Positions 46,001 to 58,882 of a DNA stretch of 64,000 bases are shown here, one piece after another (position 1 is the first letter of the stretch; the number at the start of each line of letters is the position of its first letter). The translations under genes and the position numbers were made by a program. The stretch is from Verpa conica (Eukaryota; Ascomycota; Pezizomycetes; Pezizales; Morchellaceae), in contig JAUFSD010000001.1 in the NCBI GenBank assembly GCA_033030425.1, positions 2,666,001-2,730,000 of the forward strand. The letters run 5' to 3'. Below the pieces are notes generated by a model. That model made no database searches and was not told where the DNA came from. It was given only the letters and a program-made list of their open reading frames with translations.

Positions 46001-46098
46001 AATTTGTGACTGTTGAATTGTGCTAACTTAAGTAGTATATCGTGTATTCGGTTGCCCAAGTTAAACTTCGATACCTATTCAGAGTGAGCTTTTCTTGA
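43047..46098 (+). CDS. Poly(ADP-ribose) polymerase with BRCT, AT-hook-like repeats, WGR and catalytic domains
   Basis: Model: join(43047..43107, 43164..43255, 43328..44306, 44361..44461, 44507..45263, 45320..45864, 45917..45985, 46036..46098), 888 aa. An N-terminal BRCT domain (about 1-95; SIAVTGKF, THLITPP, GLEWLMDSL) precedes a long Lys/Glu-rich linker with AT-hook-like cores (about 115-300). Next come a WGR domain (HWGRIGEFGQ), the helical regulatory domain (LMQLIFNPGHIASSMAAMRYD) and the ART fold. The H-Y-E triad is present: LWHGSRSTNF, GKGVYLAD and NEYIVYS. It should therefore make polymer using NAD+, probably in the nucleus in DNA-damage signalling, as fungal PARP (PrpA-like) does. It has no zinc fingers, as in other fungal PARPs. 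The second intron has a GC donor (CAG|GCAAGT). All phases agree. Confidence 0.95.
43656..44090 (+). repeat. Degenerate AT-hook-like tandem repeat inside the PARP gene
   Basis: Within the linker, R-G-R-P-like cores recur: RGRGRPK, then KRGRPTKK, KRRGGPAKK, KKRGRQ and KKRGK, the last four spaced about 25-31 residues apart. Each is followed by an acidic stretch ending in EPV or similar. The first two match the canonical AT-hook core GRP; the later ones are decayed. This looks like expansion of one basic/acidic unit of about 28 residues. Confidence 0.7.
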
Positions 46099-49000
46099 TA
46101 CTCATAAACCTAACTTTTTTTTGAGTCGCTGAAACTTTCTATGAAGAGGGGGATTATTTGTATAAGTCGTTCAAATGCCATAGGATAGATAGATATATAA
46201 AAGAATTCAACATCTCTTTAAATCTTAGCTTAGCAGCGATCGAGTGATTTCCTATGTGTTAACCCACGCACTAGTTAAGCGGAGATAAAACAGCTTTATT
46301 TTCAGAAGTCATGACATCAATATCCTAGTCACATAACCAATCTATCACGTGATGGACTTTATTTCAAATTTTTCCCTCTCCCTCAAATAAATACATAAGC
46401 CCTGAGCATTGCTTTAAAGGGTATTTTTCTATATTTCATATTAAAGCGCTACTCTCTAGATCTCAAATCCACGATCAGATCCCTGGAGAATTGTTGTCAA
46501 CACGTTACCAGATCCTTACCACTATGTAATCTAGAGATATAAGAGATCGCTACCTCATGACTAAAAATCATTGTCATCACAGAGCGTTAGGAAGGTTCCT
46601 TATAATCTAGTAGTGCTTTTATAGCCGAATAGATATATGTAATTCTATATGAATTTAGACCGTTGGGGTGGTCCTCCCTATAAAATGATAACACTAATGA
46701 ATGAATTAATCATACTCGGGTCAGGGAAAAAGTACCAGAAAACAGGGGAGTCACGGCCAGGGTAAGTTTATATGGTAGAATATCAAGGCATGGCGCTACT
46801 AGTAGTTTCCTCATACTAATTGGCCCTGGTCTTGACCCCCCCGGTTTTCTGGTAATTTTTCCCTGACCCGAGTAAATACATGGAGCAAAAAGTGATGAGA
46901 TTCCCAGGAGAGGGTTTCCTATTTAAGACTAACCTGTGTAAAACGGCTAACGTTACACAAACATTCTTGACATTAGAAACTTAACAGTCAAGGGGTTATG
47001 GAACTGCATCCTAGGTCTTCTCGCCCTCCTGTCATAACTCGATCATAGCTATCCTTATCGCAGTTCAAGGATGTAACTTTCATCATGAGTCCTCATCAAC
47101 TAGCTAGAGGCCATGCATTACCTACCCGTATATCTGGTTGATGAGGTACTCTTCTTTATACTCTAATATTTTCAGTAACACCCTGACCTATAGGCCACTC
47201 TAGATCAGCTTCAAATCTCTAAAAGCATACATGCACTTAATATAATTCATTCAGTTATTTCTCAACAAAACATCGAGTGATACTCAGTGCCTGGACCAAC
47301 ATACTACACCAGCCCTAACCCTAGCGCTACTGTGGCCATCAGGGATAGCCCAGGTATTCTTTGTTTACCTGGATTATCTAAAGATTTTAATGTGTGGGGA
47401 GGTTTAATAATTCTTACCGATCTCTTCTAATCAAGATCTAATCCAGCACAAATCTCATCATCACCTTGGCACGCAAGCGCCTAAACTCCAACTTTAACTC
47501 CTCATATGCATTAGAAAAAACAAAGCGCGATATTTGTCCTTAAAAGGATGTAAACATACCGTGACACCACACTACCACAAAGTCTAGGCCTGCGTACATG
47601 CGGGAGCCTACATGCTGTGCGACTTATGTCCAGTCACCAGGATACTTCGGATATGTCGCTTCACATTCGGCTATGCGATACAATGCTTAATATATTACTC
47701 CTCGGAGATGTGTCAAGAAACACAGGTTACTTGTGTGATACGGGTTGATTGTTACCAATCTTGTCGGAATTTTTGTTTCGCAGAAGTTCCTGATTTAGTC
47801 GCAGGTACCAATGATCGTTTAGTCGATGACCACGAGATAGAATAGAGGGCTCAAATCTGGATAGGGGAAGGATACTCTATTGGTGATAATTCTACGGGAT
47901 AAAAAGGACTTTTTTAAAAATTTTATGAGTTTGCATAAGTATTTTACTCTAAATTTATGGGTTTCGGCAACCGGGACGGAGTGGGGCTGGCATGTTGTGA
48001 TACAGCGGGTTTTGGAAATTGTTTATAGTACTGAGGTCGTTAATTCTCTGAATAAAAATTTATACCTAGTTTTATACGCAGACCGAGAGTGAGTGTCTTA
48101 CTGGGAACTTTCGGTCATGTAAAAACAGGTTTAGATGTGCTATAATGTCTTACTGGTGGGCATCGGCATAAATGGTTTCCCTTGACCCACTACTTCTGTA
48201 GGGCGTAAAGACAGGGTGCCTATATATAATATCGGAACTATATTTGCTTTGTGTGCGTAGAAGGACGAGCCATACCTATCCGGACCGAAGGCTATTAAAA
48301 AAGAGTTACATCCTCTAAATCTCTCGCAAGCTAGTACCTGAACTCCTATGGAATACTTTTAGCATGCATGCACAGCGATTTTAGGCCTACGATTCGGGTT
48401 TATATGGACTATGCCACCAAAATATTGGCTTGGTATAAGACTACTTGCCCCTTAACATTTTAGCTCAACCGTTCAGCATCCAACTACTAGTACCATAACT
48501 AGACATCCACGGGTATAGCCATGAGCTCTGGATCTTCTGCTATATAATTTTTCCATCTTTGCTCCTACCACCCTTGACCACTCTTCTAGAAGTTTAATAG
48601 CAAGAATGGATTTTGAGCTCAGAGACCCATACATGTCATTTATTAACCAAGGCTAGAGTGTGGAACAGTTAGATAGTTGAGAAATAACTCTGGGGGTGTA
48701 CCTACTAGTAATTAAGTAAAAGACCCACAGACATAATAAAGAAATTGATTCTCTTAAGTAGCCATGAAACAAGTATTAACAAATATGTAATCGGCTTCAT
48801 ACTTATTTTTTTTTTGTTCTGGGCTTCCCCACACGACGTAGGCCAGTCAATCGGGAGATTTCCGCTGCACCTGTCCCTTCCTTGCCACGTTGAGGATCAT
48901 AGCTGCGTGTGGTTGGTTACCGAGCCCAGCATGGGTGACGATTCTTCTGGATGTCGATGTTTCTATCGGTTAGCCACAGCCGAGGAAAGATGTCGCGTCA

Positions 49001-49366
49001 AACGGATTTAAGTCTATTTGGGGCATCCCTCCATCTTCCCTTTACCCTTCTGAGAGTTCTTCTCGGCTTCTTTTTTCTTCTTTGCTTTATCTCCTTTTCG
49101 CAGATCTGCCGGGTCTTTGATCTTCCGGATTCTCCGCGTTTTTTTTTGTTTAATTCCCCTTTCGCCCTTCTATACATTCTTCCCATCTTGATTTGTACAG
49201 CTGTTCAGTTCAGTTGATAAGGCTCGCTTCCGACGCCCCACCCCTTTCTTCCTCCTCACCGACTTCCCATTCTTACCTACCTTAAATATTTTGTCGACAT
49301 TACAGTTTCTTCCTAACCTCAACACCCTGAGTTCACTGCTGTTTCTCGCAGAACTCTAAGGTAATT
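46099..49366. other. Gene-free 3.3 kb between PARP and P450 reductase
   Basis: No domain-bearing frame is visible. The interval contains one MITE (46713-46874). It also has a telomere-like doublet (ccctaaccctag) near 47318. The last 300 bp before the reductase is pyrimidine-rich, typical of a fungal promoter and leader. The open frames at 47612, 47880 and 48745 have no recognisable features. Confidence 0.55.
46713..46874. mobile_element. 162-bp MITE with ~50-bp imperfect terminal inverted repeats, TA flanks
   Basis: The left end begins ctcgggtcaggg and the right end is its inverted copy over about 50 bp with around seven differences; both ends abut TA. Only about 60 bp lies between the repeats, so almost the whole element is hairpin. 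It is non-autonomous, probably mobilised in trans by a Tc1/mariner-like transposase. Confidence 0.85.
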
Positions 49367-51725
49367 ATGACTTCCCAACTCGATACCTTGGACATTGTTG
49401 TCCTCACCGCTCTTCTTCTCGGGACTGCTGCCTACTTCTCCAAAGGCTCTCTATGGGCGGTTCAAAAGGACACGTCGCATGATGCCTTTGCAGCATCTAA
49501 GATCAATGGTATCAAAGCTGGGAAAACACGTGACATCATCAAGAAGATGGACGAGTCAGACAAGAATATGGTTATTTTCTATGGATCTCAGACTGGCACT
49601 GCGGAAGACTATGCTTCCAGATTGGCGAAGGAGGGAAGTGCTAGGTTCGGTCTTAAGACTATGGTCGCTGATCTCGAGGAATACGATTTTGATAATTTTG
49701 ATGTCTTCCCAGAGGATAAGGTTGTTGTTTTCGTTTTGGCCACCTATGGAGAAGGTGAACCCACCGATAACGCTGTTGAGTTCTACGAGTTTTTCATGAA
49801 CGAGGAGCCTTCTTTCTCCGAAGGTGGAAGCCCAGAATCTACTCCCTTGCAAAATTTGAAGTATATCGCATTCGGTCTCGGAAACAATACTTATGAACAC
49901 TACAATTCCATGGTCCGCCGTATCGACGCTGCTCTTACCAAATTCGGTGCTAAGAAAATCGGAACTGCTGGAGAAGGCGATGATGGCGCCGGGACTATGG
50001 AAGAGGACTTTTTGGCTTGGAAAGAACCCATGTGGACTGCCCTCGCCGAAGAACTTGGCTTGGAGGAGAGAGAAGCTGTCTATGAACCTGTTTTCGCAAT
50101 CAAAGAGAGAGATGATCTTTCTATTGAAGACGACACTGTGTACCTTGGTGAACCCAATAAAAACCACCTCGAAGGCAAATCGAAGGGACCTTACAATGCT
50201 CATAACCCGTTTATTGCACCAATCAGCCAATCCAGGGAACTCTTCACTGTCAAGGACCGAAACTGCTTGCATATGGAAATCGACCTCACTGGCTCTAACC
50301 TCTCATACACTACTGGCGATCACGTTGCTGTTTGGCCGACAAATGCCGGGAAAGAAGTCGACAGATTTATAAACATTCTTGGTCTTTCGAGAAAGCGTCA
50401 CTCGGTTGTTGATGTTACCGGTCTTGATTCTACTGCTAAAGTCCCTTTCCCGACGCCGACTACCTATGATGCCATTGTCCGATATCAGATGGAGATTTGC
50501 GCACCTGTTTCCCGTCAATTCGTCGCCTCTCTTGCTCCATTCGCCCCAACTCAAGCTGCCAAAGAGCTCATGACAAACCTCGGTGGAGACAAGGATCGGT
50601 TTCAAGAAATAATCTCTTCACAATACCTCAACATCGCCCAGGTTCTTGAAAAGATGGCTCCTGGTGAGACGTGGTCTGCTGTTCCATTTTCGATGATGAT
50701 TGAAGGCTTAAACCGCATTCAACCACGATACTACTCGATCTCTTCGTCATCTTTGGTCCAGCCCAAAGCTGTTTCTGTTACTGCTGTTGTTGAATCTATT
50801 CGTATCCCCGGAGGTAGCAATATATTGAAGGGTGTTGCTTCAAATTATCTTCTTGCCTTGAAACAAAGGCAGGGTGGAGACTCCGAGCCTGATCCACATG
50901 GTCTTACCTACGCTATCAACGGTCCTAGGAATAAGTATGACGGTATTCATGTCCCTATTCATATCCGTGGCTCGAACTTCAGACTCCCCAGTGATCCCTC
51001 AAAACCTGTTATCATGATCGGACCAGGTACTGGTGTTGCTCCTTTCCGTGGGTTTGTGCAAGAACGTGCGGCACTCGCAGAGAAGGGTGAAAAGGTTGGA
51101 AAGACTTTGTTGTTTTTCGGATGCAGAAAACAAGCTGAAGATTTCTTGTACCAAGCCGAGTGGAAGGTTAGCTAAACATCATATCCTAACCCCTATTTTA
51201 ATATTAGATATATCTCCAAAGAGAGCTTTGTGGATTTGATCTTTCTCGCTGACTTAATCAACTCTTTTACACAGGAATACGCGGCAAAACTTGGGGACTC
51301 ATTCTCCCTCATCACTGCTTTCTCACGTGAAAGCGCCGAGAAGGTATATGTCCAGCACAGATTAAGTGAGCACGCGAAGGAGGTGAACGAACTCCTTGTC
51401 CAGGGTGCCTACTTCTATGTTTGTGGAGATGCAGCCCACATGGCAAGGGAAGTCAATGCCACGCTTGGAAAGATCATCGCAAAAGAACGGGGGTTGACCG
51501 AGGCCCAAGGTGAGGACGTAGTCAAAAGGCTAAGAGCTAGCAATCTGTACCAAGTAAGTTTGCCTCATCCCCGCAATTCCCTAATTGCCTTGCTTGCATC
51601 TGTGCCAAAACCATGCAATCGAGATCTTATCTCGTGTATCCGTTTTTAAAACGGCTCAATTATCATTTTTAAGGATGCATGGTGACTGACGAACCTACTG
51701 CCTATAGGAGGATGTATGGTCTTAA
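49367..51725 (+). CDS. NADPH-cytochrome P450 reductase
   Basis: Model: join(49367..51166, 51275..51553, 51708..51725), 698 aa, normal for the family. It passes electrons from NADPH through FAD and FMN to microsomal P450 enzymes and other haem proteins. A single N-terminal membrane anchor spans about residues 8-26 (IVVLTALLLGTAAYF), placing it on the ER with the catalytic part in the cytosol. The flavodoxin domain has FYGSQTGTAEDYA (about 71-83) and ATYGEGEPTDNA. The FAD site is RYYSISSSS (about 454), and the NADPH site is GPGTGVAPFRGF (about 552). The NADPH/C-terminal part has YVCGDA, and the chain ends in the canonical DVW-S. The last exon is only six codons including stop (EDVWS). It is isolated, with no P450 gene nearby. 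Confidence 0.97.
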
Positions 51726-54700
51726 ACATCAAAACTCACCGCTCCGCAATTGCTTTTGGAAATATGCGTATTGATCTTTCTGTTTTTACTTTTTATTTTC
51801 TCATCGGGTTTTAGCGGAAAAGGAAGACTGGGGCTAGTGGTGTTGTTTGTATCGGGTTTCTTCTTCCGATTCGATAGGGATATTATCCGGATAGATTACG
51901 ATTCTCTTTGTTTTCTTTTTGCTTCGTATTTCTTTTCTTCCTGCGTGCGGCGGGTTCTGAGACATAAATTTTTAGGTTGTCTTCGAGTGATGGGTTGGGT
52001 TTTGAGATATATTTTATTTTTCTGACGAGGAATAGCGGCCGCGGCATGTGCTTGGGCGGGGGGGCAGGTGATGATAATAATTGATGTGTGCGAACTTTAT
52101 TTCTTGTTTTTATTCACTCTTATCTTTCTCTCCCGGGCTACTGAATAGTACTCAATGTACCTTTAGTTGTCTTCTTAGACTCTAGGGATTTTGGGGTGTA
52201 TGGTTTTTTCATTCCTGTAGATGGGTTTGATACAATGTGTCCTTTTTCTAGCAGTTCTAGTTTGTCGTTTAGATAAAGATCTCCTTGCTCAGTTTTGAGA
52301 ACTAGTTTAGTCATGGTGGTGTTGAGTCTTTAGTAGTTGGCCTTTTAACTACATCCTCCCTGTTATCAACGCTCATTTACTACCCCCAGACTCAAATAAG
52401 GGTCTTTCTTTTCATGGCCGGTGACGGCTAACGTTTCCATCCCCTGTCTACTATGAAACTTCTGAACTTCCTCTAATTTGCTTAGATCTACATTGCACGT
52501 TTTATAGGCGTAGTCTTGAATTCTTCGACCATTGAGCCATTCCCAGAACACCTATTGATTATCTTAACGTTTGACGCAAAGCCTCTTTCCAGCATGAGTT
52601 GATATTCCTTCAGGGTTTAAAACGCATATGTAAGATCTTCCTGAGATGTTGGGGGCTTACCCCGTAATCGTTAGCTCCCCCTGATTCAACTTAGACCTCT
52701 AGCTAAGTCGATATGTGATTGGAACTGCAATAGTGACGTTTGCCCGCTTTCGGCCGATCATTTATGTGGGCAGCCTTGTATGTGGGCAACCTTCAGCCCT
52801 GGCTTGTCATTATGACTGCATCTTAACATGTACATAAATTGCAAAGGGAATGGTATAGGGTACGATCGGGGACAGGGCCGATGTCTGTCTTAGTAGGGCC
52901 TATGTATACCTGTATATATGCCACCTGAAGTCAAACAGTCATGTCTTAGGTTCTGAGAACTTTGTATAGGATACCGGTATACCCAATGTCATATCACTCG
53001 AAATCGAGAAGCCTTGTCTTAGAGGCAATATGTAGGGGGGTGATGGCGGCTGGAAGTTGCTGTTTCGTTTCGTTCGAGAATCAGAGGGCATATCACAATT
53101 ATTGCAAGGCGTGAGAGCACAATCCGCTTGCCCCCACTATGGTACTGCGAAGATATCCTAGTCGATATCTCGTTTCCGGCATTTCTAGCGACAAAGGGGC
53201 CTATCCGCGAACCAGGCCGTCGGGAGCGGCTAGGAATTGATATAAGTTACGTTACATTGACAGCACGGGGGGGGGCAAAATGAGAGCCCCGAAGGCAAAG
53301 AAGGGTGGCGGATAGAGCTGGCGGTGGCAGGATTTGTGAGCGGCTTGTTAGTTTAGTTACTTGCGATGATTTAGGGGCTGTTTGAGCCACCGAACTACTT
53401 TACTATGAATTAGAACAGAACAATCGTCATCATAGGAAAAGATCCAGCATCGGGGACCATGGGCCACGAGGGAGCCAGAGACGAGGAACGTGTGTCGTTT
53501 GTGTCACTTAGCTGATGAAAGATATTCGATATCATACGCATATATTAATTCCAGGAGGGAGAGCTCGAGCGAGGGAAGATACATAAGCAGGGACGTAAGG
53601 AAAGGAGGAGCAGGGGCCGAGCTCACGGGAACAGTAAACAATTGAGGGGTAGGGATAATGGGAGGGGGGGATGCATCTGAGACATTGATCCTCGACACCG
53701 GTCCTTCGTTCTCCCCTCTTTCTCGTGCCAGTGTGGTCGTGCGTAGTGGGGGGAATGGCGGTTTGGCGCAATTGTACGGCCGCGGAATGTCTGCTGGATC
53801 GTGACTCGTTACAACTTACCGGCACTTCTCCCACCCTACTCGGCGCGCGTAGGTAATGATTTCGATTGCCGTTTCCCAAGCAGCCAATTGAGTTAGCCAA
53901 ACCCACTAGAGACTGACTCCGAGGCAACATGTTCCGTGAAGATCCCTGGGAAGGATTCCCCCTGCAGTATAATGCGGACTTATCGTGCGTGAGAAATCTG
54001 GTTGTTGGGGATTTCTTAAGGTAATTTTTATGATTTTTAAAAGTTGACTTGGCATGATATCAGGCTCAATTCCAAATAAAGAAATTTGAGGTCATAGTAC
54101 AAACTATTTTTGCAGACTTTTTCGGCTTGTTCCCCCACTCGCCGGTAGTGTATGTAGTGTAAGGTGGTAGCCAGACCATGGGCAGGCCAGGTAATAGTTA
54201 ATTTGAACGTACCGGAATTCTTTTCTCGTTAATTTTTCCTAGTAGTAGTCTAGCACCGGCAATTGAGTTTGATGTACCTCTAGATAAAGTACCTACTCGC
54301 AAAAGCATTGGGAGGCCTAACATTGACAGACTACAATAACCACCCAAAAGTGACATGCCCCAATGATCTCGCCCCCAACACGAAGCACCGATTTCCATAC
54401 GGCTGTTAGCCGAAGTCTCTTACGCCGTAATAATACTGTGTGTATATATGCATCTATATATAATCATAATGTTTCATAGAAGTAGATACAAGGGACTTTC
54501 CTCCGGCTACTCCGTGGGCGATCTCCGATTACGAGCGATTCAGAAGAACCCAGGAAACCTGAAGGGATCTCGGGCTCTGATTTAAGACATGACCAGGATG
54601 GAAGCTGTGTTTTCTTTGCAGTGATGGTGAACCCGTGATGCTTGTCGGCGGGTGTCTAAGGCAGACTAAGGTTGTGTCTGTTGCGATTCCCAGTGTACTG

Positions 54701-57700
54701 TGATGACGGTGCACTTATTCGCCGTTCTTATATGCTTCCCTTGCTTTTTTGTGGCTCTCATGGGTCAGGAGGGCAGAAATTCGAAACGCAACCCGAGAAA
54801 CTGGGTAGGCAGGAAACCGTCATGTCAGAACTGCCACTCCCGGTCCCATACTTACAGTTTGTTTTTCTCTGTTTGTTTTTCCATCTGGATTGGTGTTTAG
54901 GAATCTAGAGTTTTTTTTTCGTGATACAATATTATGCCCACTTATGGCGCCTTCCTTTTTGTTCAAAACGATCGTGGATCGGGGGGGGGTTCAAGGCGTC
55001 GGCTCCCCGAGCACCCTAAAGTCTAGACAACAAGGGTCCCCACTTTGTGCCCGTAAAGTTGGGTTAGCTACTACTCACTAATAAGGGCTGTGTAATTAGC
55101 AAGTAGAGGGGTATTTAATATTATTTATTGTTATCTTTTGCTATCTTTCAAGGAAACATGTCAAAAAATCTTTTAAAAAATACCCCTAAGTCTTTTTTTT
55201 CTTGATGGTCTTATCCATACCCCGGAGAAATTTTCACCGAGGTGTTTGTTTTTATGAGATGAGGCGATGATTAGTCCGTCTTCATGCAAGTATCCTTGGG
55301 TAACCAGTTGGAAGGCCCGAATATATGGGAACAAGACGTGCAAAGTTGCGGGACACCCAAGCCTGCCCCGGTTTGTCATTTTTTTGGCCAAATGTGGGTA
55401 ATATTCAGGGGACTTTTATCATCCCTGGTTGATGGCCTCTCGAGCTGGCTGCCGGATTTACGCCTAAAGCAGGCATCAAAAGCAAAACGTGATTGGCGGC
55501 AATGACATGCGAGAACGAACAGAATGTTATTGTATCGGGATCTCCAACTGGCCCATGCGGTCGGGCCGGGATCGGAGATACCAGTGTCTGGGTTTGTGCG
55601 CACGGTCCCAGAATGCAACTAAGCGAATCCAGTGATTCCAGTCGCCGTCATGGTGCCAACCTTAGAGTAGCTAAGATTCCGGGGATCTGTGTCTGTTTTG
55701 AATCTGTTCGTCCTGGACCATGCCGAGCTGACGGGTCTGAGATTCGCACAAATCGCCAAATTTTTTCCTACCACTTTAGACATGATCGGGGCAAATTTGC
55801 GGCGCATATACTTACAGACTAATGTATGCGGGGAAAAGCAGGAGCACATCCAGAATAAGGAAGACATCGCTCATTGCTTTTGATGCTCTTCTCCTGCTTT
55901 GAGTCCATCTTGCTTGAGAAACAGATCAAACTGTTCGTGCAACAGCTTCGCCCTAATTGTATTTTCATTAGTACGCGAAAGCTGTGTAAGAGAAGAGCCT
56001 CGAGAGAGGGGGTCTAGACTTCGCAGATCATTATTGACCTCTCTCTTATGTCCGTCTAGTCTAAATATGCTCTAAGTTGATATTGTCATGCATAAGAAGT
56101 GTTAAAATTAACGAAACTACCCCCAAGCCGCCGCCGAGAGCGAGGTGACCCCCCATCGAAAATCAGGAGTTGCAGGGCTCTGGTTAATCTCTTGTAAATG
56201 AGCCGCCGATTACCGCAACGTGGGGGTTTCCTTTCAAATGTGGGGAACCAGAACTGTATCCCATCGCCAAGATCAGCTTCAGCGAGATCTGTCGCAAACC
56301 CTCGCCCTGGGTCATTTTGACCGAACTGTCAGTCCCTCTGCCGCGGCCACCAAGCTGCATACCATTACATCCTCGGCGAGGTTCCAGCGTCTATCTGCCG
56401 TTGGTTGCGCGAAATTAGGCTTACGGTTTGTAGTCAAATAACTGCATCGATGGGGTTAGAAGACGTCTCCAACTACCCATCGACGACGGAAATGGGATAC
56501 TTGCTTTGGCACGCATCATATGTCGGCCATTTCTGGTACCGACATGAATTTCCCCCTATTTGGAATACTTATCTTGTAAGTTCTTTCCTTTCCTAATTGA
56601 GGCTAGAGCTGAAACATGAAAATAGGTATACCTACAATTAAAATTATTATTCAGTTGGCCTTCATCTCTGATAGAAAATAGTGTTGGGCAATTATCAGTC
56701 AACCAACTGGATCCAATAGATACGGGAGACCAGCCGCTAATTTTGGCCATCTGCAACGTCCTGACGTTGCGTTAGCAGCAGATGTCACTCATGAACAGGA
56801 GTCTTCCTTGTAGCAATACGGATATAGTCGTATCAGTCGCATACGCAACGTCAAAAAGGCCAATTTCAAGGTATAATACCTTCAGAATCCTAGACAGTTA
56901 CTCAGTGACACATTTTCGATTCCTTAATACTTGCATGGTGTGGCGTAACCAGTAGGAAAGGAGATGAGGGCAAAAACGAGTAGTCCCGTGTGGTACCCAG
57001 TGGAAAAAAAGCAACCAAGGGTACCTAGCTCGGCGGACGTCGTGCCTCAACCGCAGCCCATCACGTCTAATCGGTACGTATCCCGTCTTTGAAACCGAAA
57101 CAACAAAGAACCCTCCACGCCCCAGTACCTTTCTAGAGAGATCTGATGCTTATTGTTTACCGAAGCCCTTGCTTGTCCTACCTGTCACCTGAGCTGGCCG
57201 CCCCGGCTCCCAGGGTATACTTACAGGGACCCCCCAAACATTGATATCGGTTTGCTGTCACTGACAGCGTAGGGAATGGTCCATTGAAGATTCTATCATT
57301 CAGGGCTACTAAGTACTTGGTCGCAAAGAGAAAAGTGGCCGGGTACCTTTCTTCACTTCCGTCCTTGGTACGTGCACGGTTCCGCGGGTTTTGAGCTGGG
57401 CCAACCACAGGTGGGCTTTTTACGGAGATTTCTACGATGGTAGTGGGAAAACCCTTCTGAATCACCTTTCAAATAGTGCCCTTGAACCATAGTATACTGA
57501 GACAATCTTCCCCCGGTTAGGATCGACGGAGGCGATGTCTTGCCGTGTAGAATAGATACCTATGCTATCGATCTACCCTAGTTGCTGTCTTGCGCACAAG
57601 CGAAGAGGTATGCGGGGGGAAGCAATCAATGGAAGATACACCAGACCAATAGGTGAGTGTATTGGCGGGTTTCGACCCAGCAGCCACCACACTGGCTGGT

Positions 57701-58882
57701 GCCATGAGAGTGGCATACCCAACACCAAATACTATTCGTACAGCTAAATTTGAATCAGCTAACAACCACCGTATGTCAAAATGATGGAAGAAAGAGTAAA
57801 TCAACTGCAGTAGGGTGTATAGGCCTATGCCGGTAGCTTGGGTGCCCTGATATTTGGTTGATTTGGGTAGACAAACTTCTGTAGGTTTAAGCATACAGAA
57901 TACATATCTATTCCAATCAAACCCTGTCTCTTTATCCGTTAAATATGTTTGATGTAGCTGCGTGTCATATCAAACGGAAGTAACCGAGTCGGGAATTTTC
58001 TTCTGGGGTAGGGGGAGGATATCATTTTTTTCCTTCCCTGGCACTTGGATCGCAGAGTACTCAGACCGATCCAGCGGTTCCCAGGCTCGGGCACCAGCCG
58101 CAAATCCGCCTGCTTGGTGAGGATTTACATCCGTTTCCCGCTTGCTTTTTACTGTTACACACTTGACTTCGCAAGCTCTCACTCGAGTAGCCCCCTCCGG
58201 CTTCGATGTTTTTCCCGCACCCCACCACGTTGAGCACAAACCTCGATTCTATTTGCATGCCCCAATGGTCAGCCCTTCTCATACAGCTAGTTTCAGGATC
58301 TTTTTAAAACCCCACCACTCCCCGACACTCATTCCTCACTGCCTCCATCCATCCACTTCCCCCCCCTCTTCCCCATCATCCCATCCCCATCTCTTTTCAC
58401 CACATTCCATCCATCTCCCATCAAATACTGCACTATAAAGTCTTCATCTTCTACCCTTCCCCTCGCCTGAACACCTGTTCCTGCAGCGGGAAGCCACTTA
58501 CGGTGTAGTAATTGCAATAGCATCGCTCTTTATCGCTCCATCATTCTTTTTCATCACTCTGCAAAGTGTTCCCATCACCAGTAAACATAAGTTCGCTATT
58601 AAAATACACTCCTTCTTAAGCAGCTTGTCCCTCTTAGTCGACGGAGCTACTCACGGTTTGAAAGTGTTGGTATATATATTCATCACTTAGTATATTCTTG
58701 TCTCATCTACTAACTTTATTCTTTTTATAAGGCCTTATCGGACGGAAGGGCCCGCAGGTTCTTTCTAGCCTTAAGTAAGGCCTCATTGATTCTTTCTTAC
58801 AGTAGAAAGGTTAGTAGTTTTCTTTTTTGTTTTTAACGAAGAGTTTAAGTTACTAATTGCTAAAGCAACCTAAAGACATCAA
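51726..58882. other. 7 kb gene desert
   Basis: I find no gene in 7.1 kb. Many frames of 60-110 codons occur on both strands but none carries a family signature. The most protein-like are 52366-52551 (minus), 57178-57465 (minus) and 57565-57894 (minus, partly hydrophobic), and none has a convincing exon chain. There is an 11-bp inverted repeat (aggggtattt / aaatacccct) spanning about 55108-55190. The region 58150-58450 is CT-rich. The last 450 bp are the promoter and leader of the RNA-binding protein gene. Confidence 0.55.
58670..58731 (+). other. Probable 5'-leader intron of the RRM gene
   Basis: A GTATAT donor at 58670, a perfect TACTAAC branch site at 58708-58714 and a pyrimidine-rich TTTTTATAAG acceptor ending at 58731 form a 62-nt intron-like unit. 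It lies about 150 bp before the start codon. This is the size and branch-to-acceptor spacing of the coding introns in this window. Transcript evidence would be needed to confirm. Confidence 0.5.

Noticed and set aside
52366..52551. Minus-strand frame that looks protein-like (WEWLNGRRIQDYAYKTC...)
   Set aside because: It has no ATG in frame, the only upstream intron would be about 17 nt, and there is no family match.
57565..57894. Partly hydrophobic minus-strand frame that might be a transporter fragment
   Set aside because: Only one or two weak hydrophobic stretches, no family motif, and no flanking exons continuing the fold.
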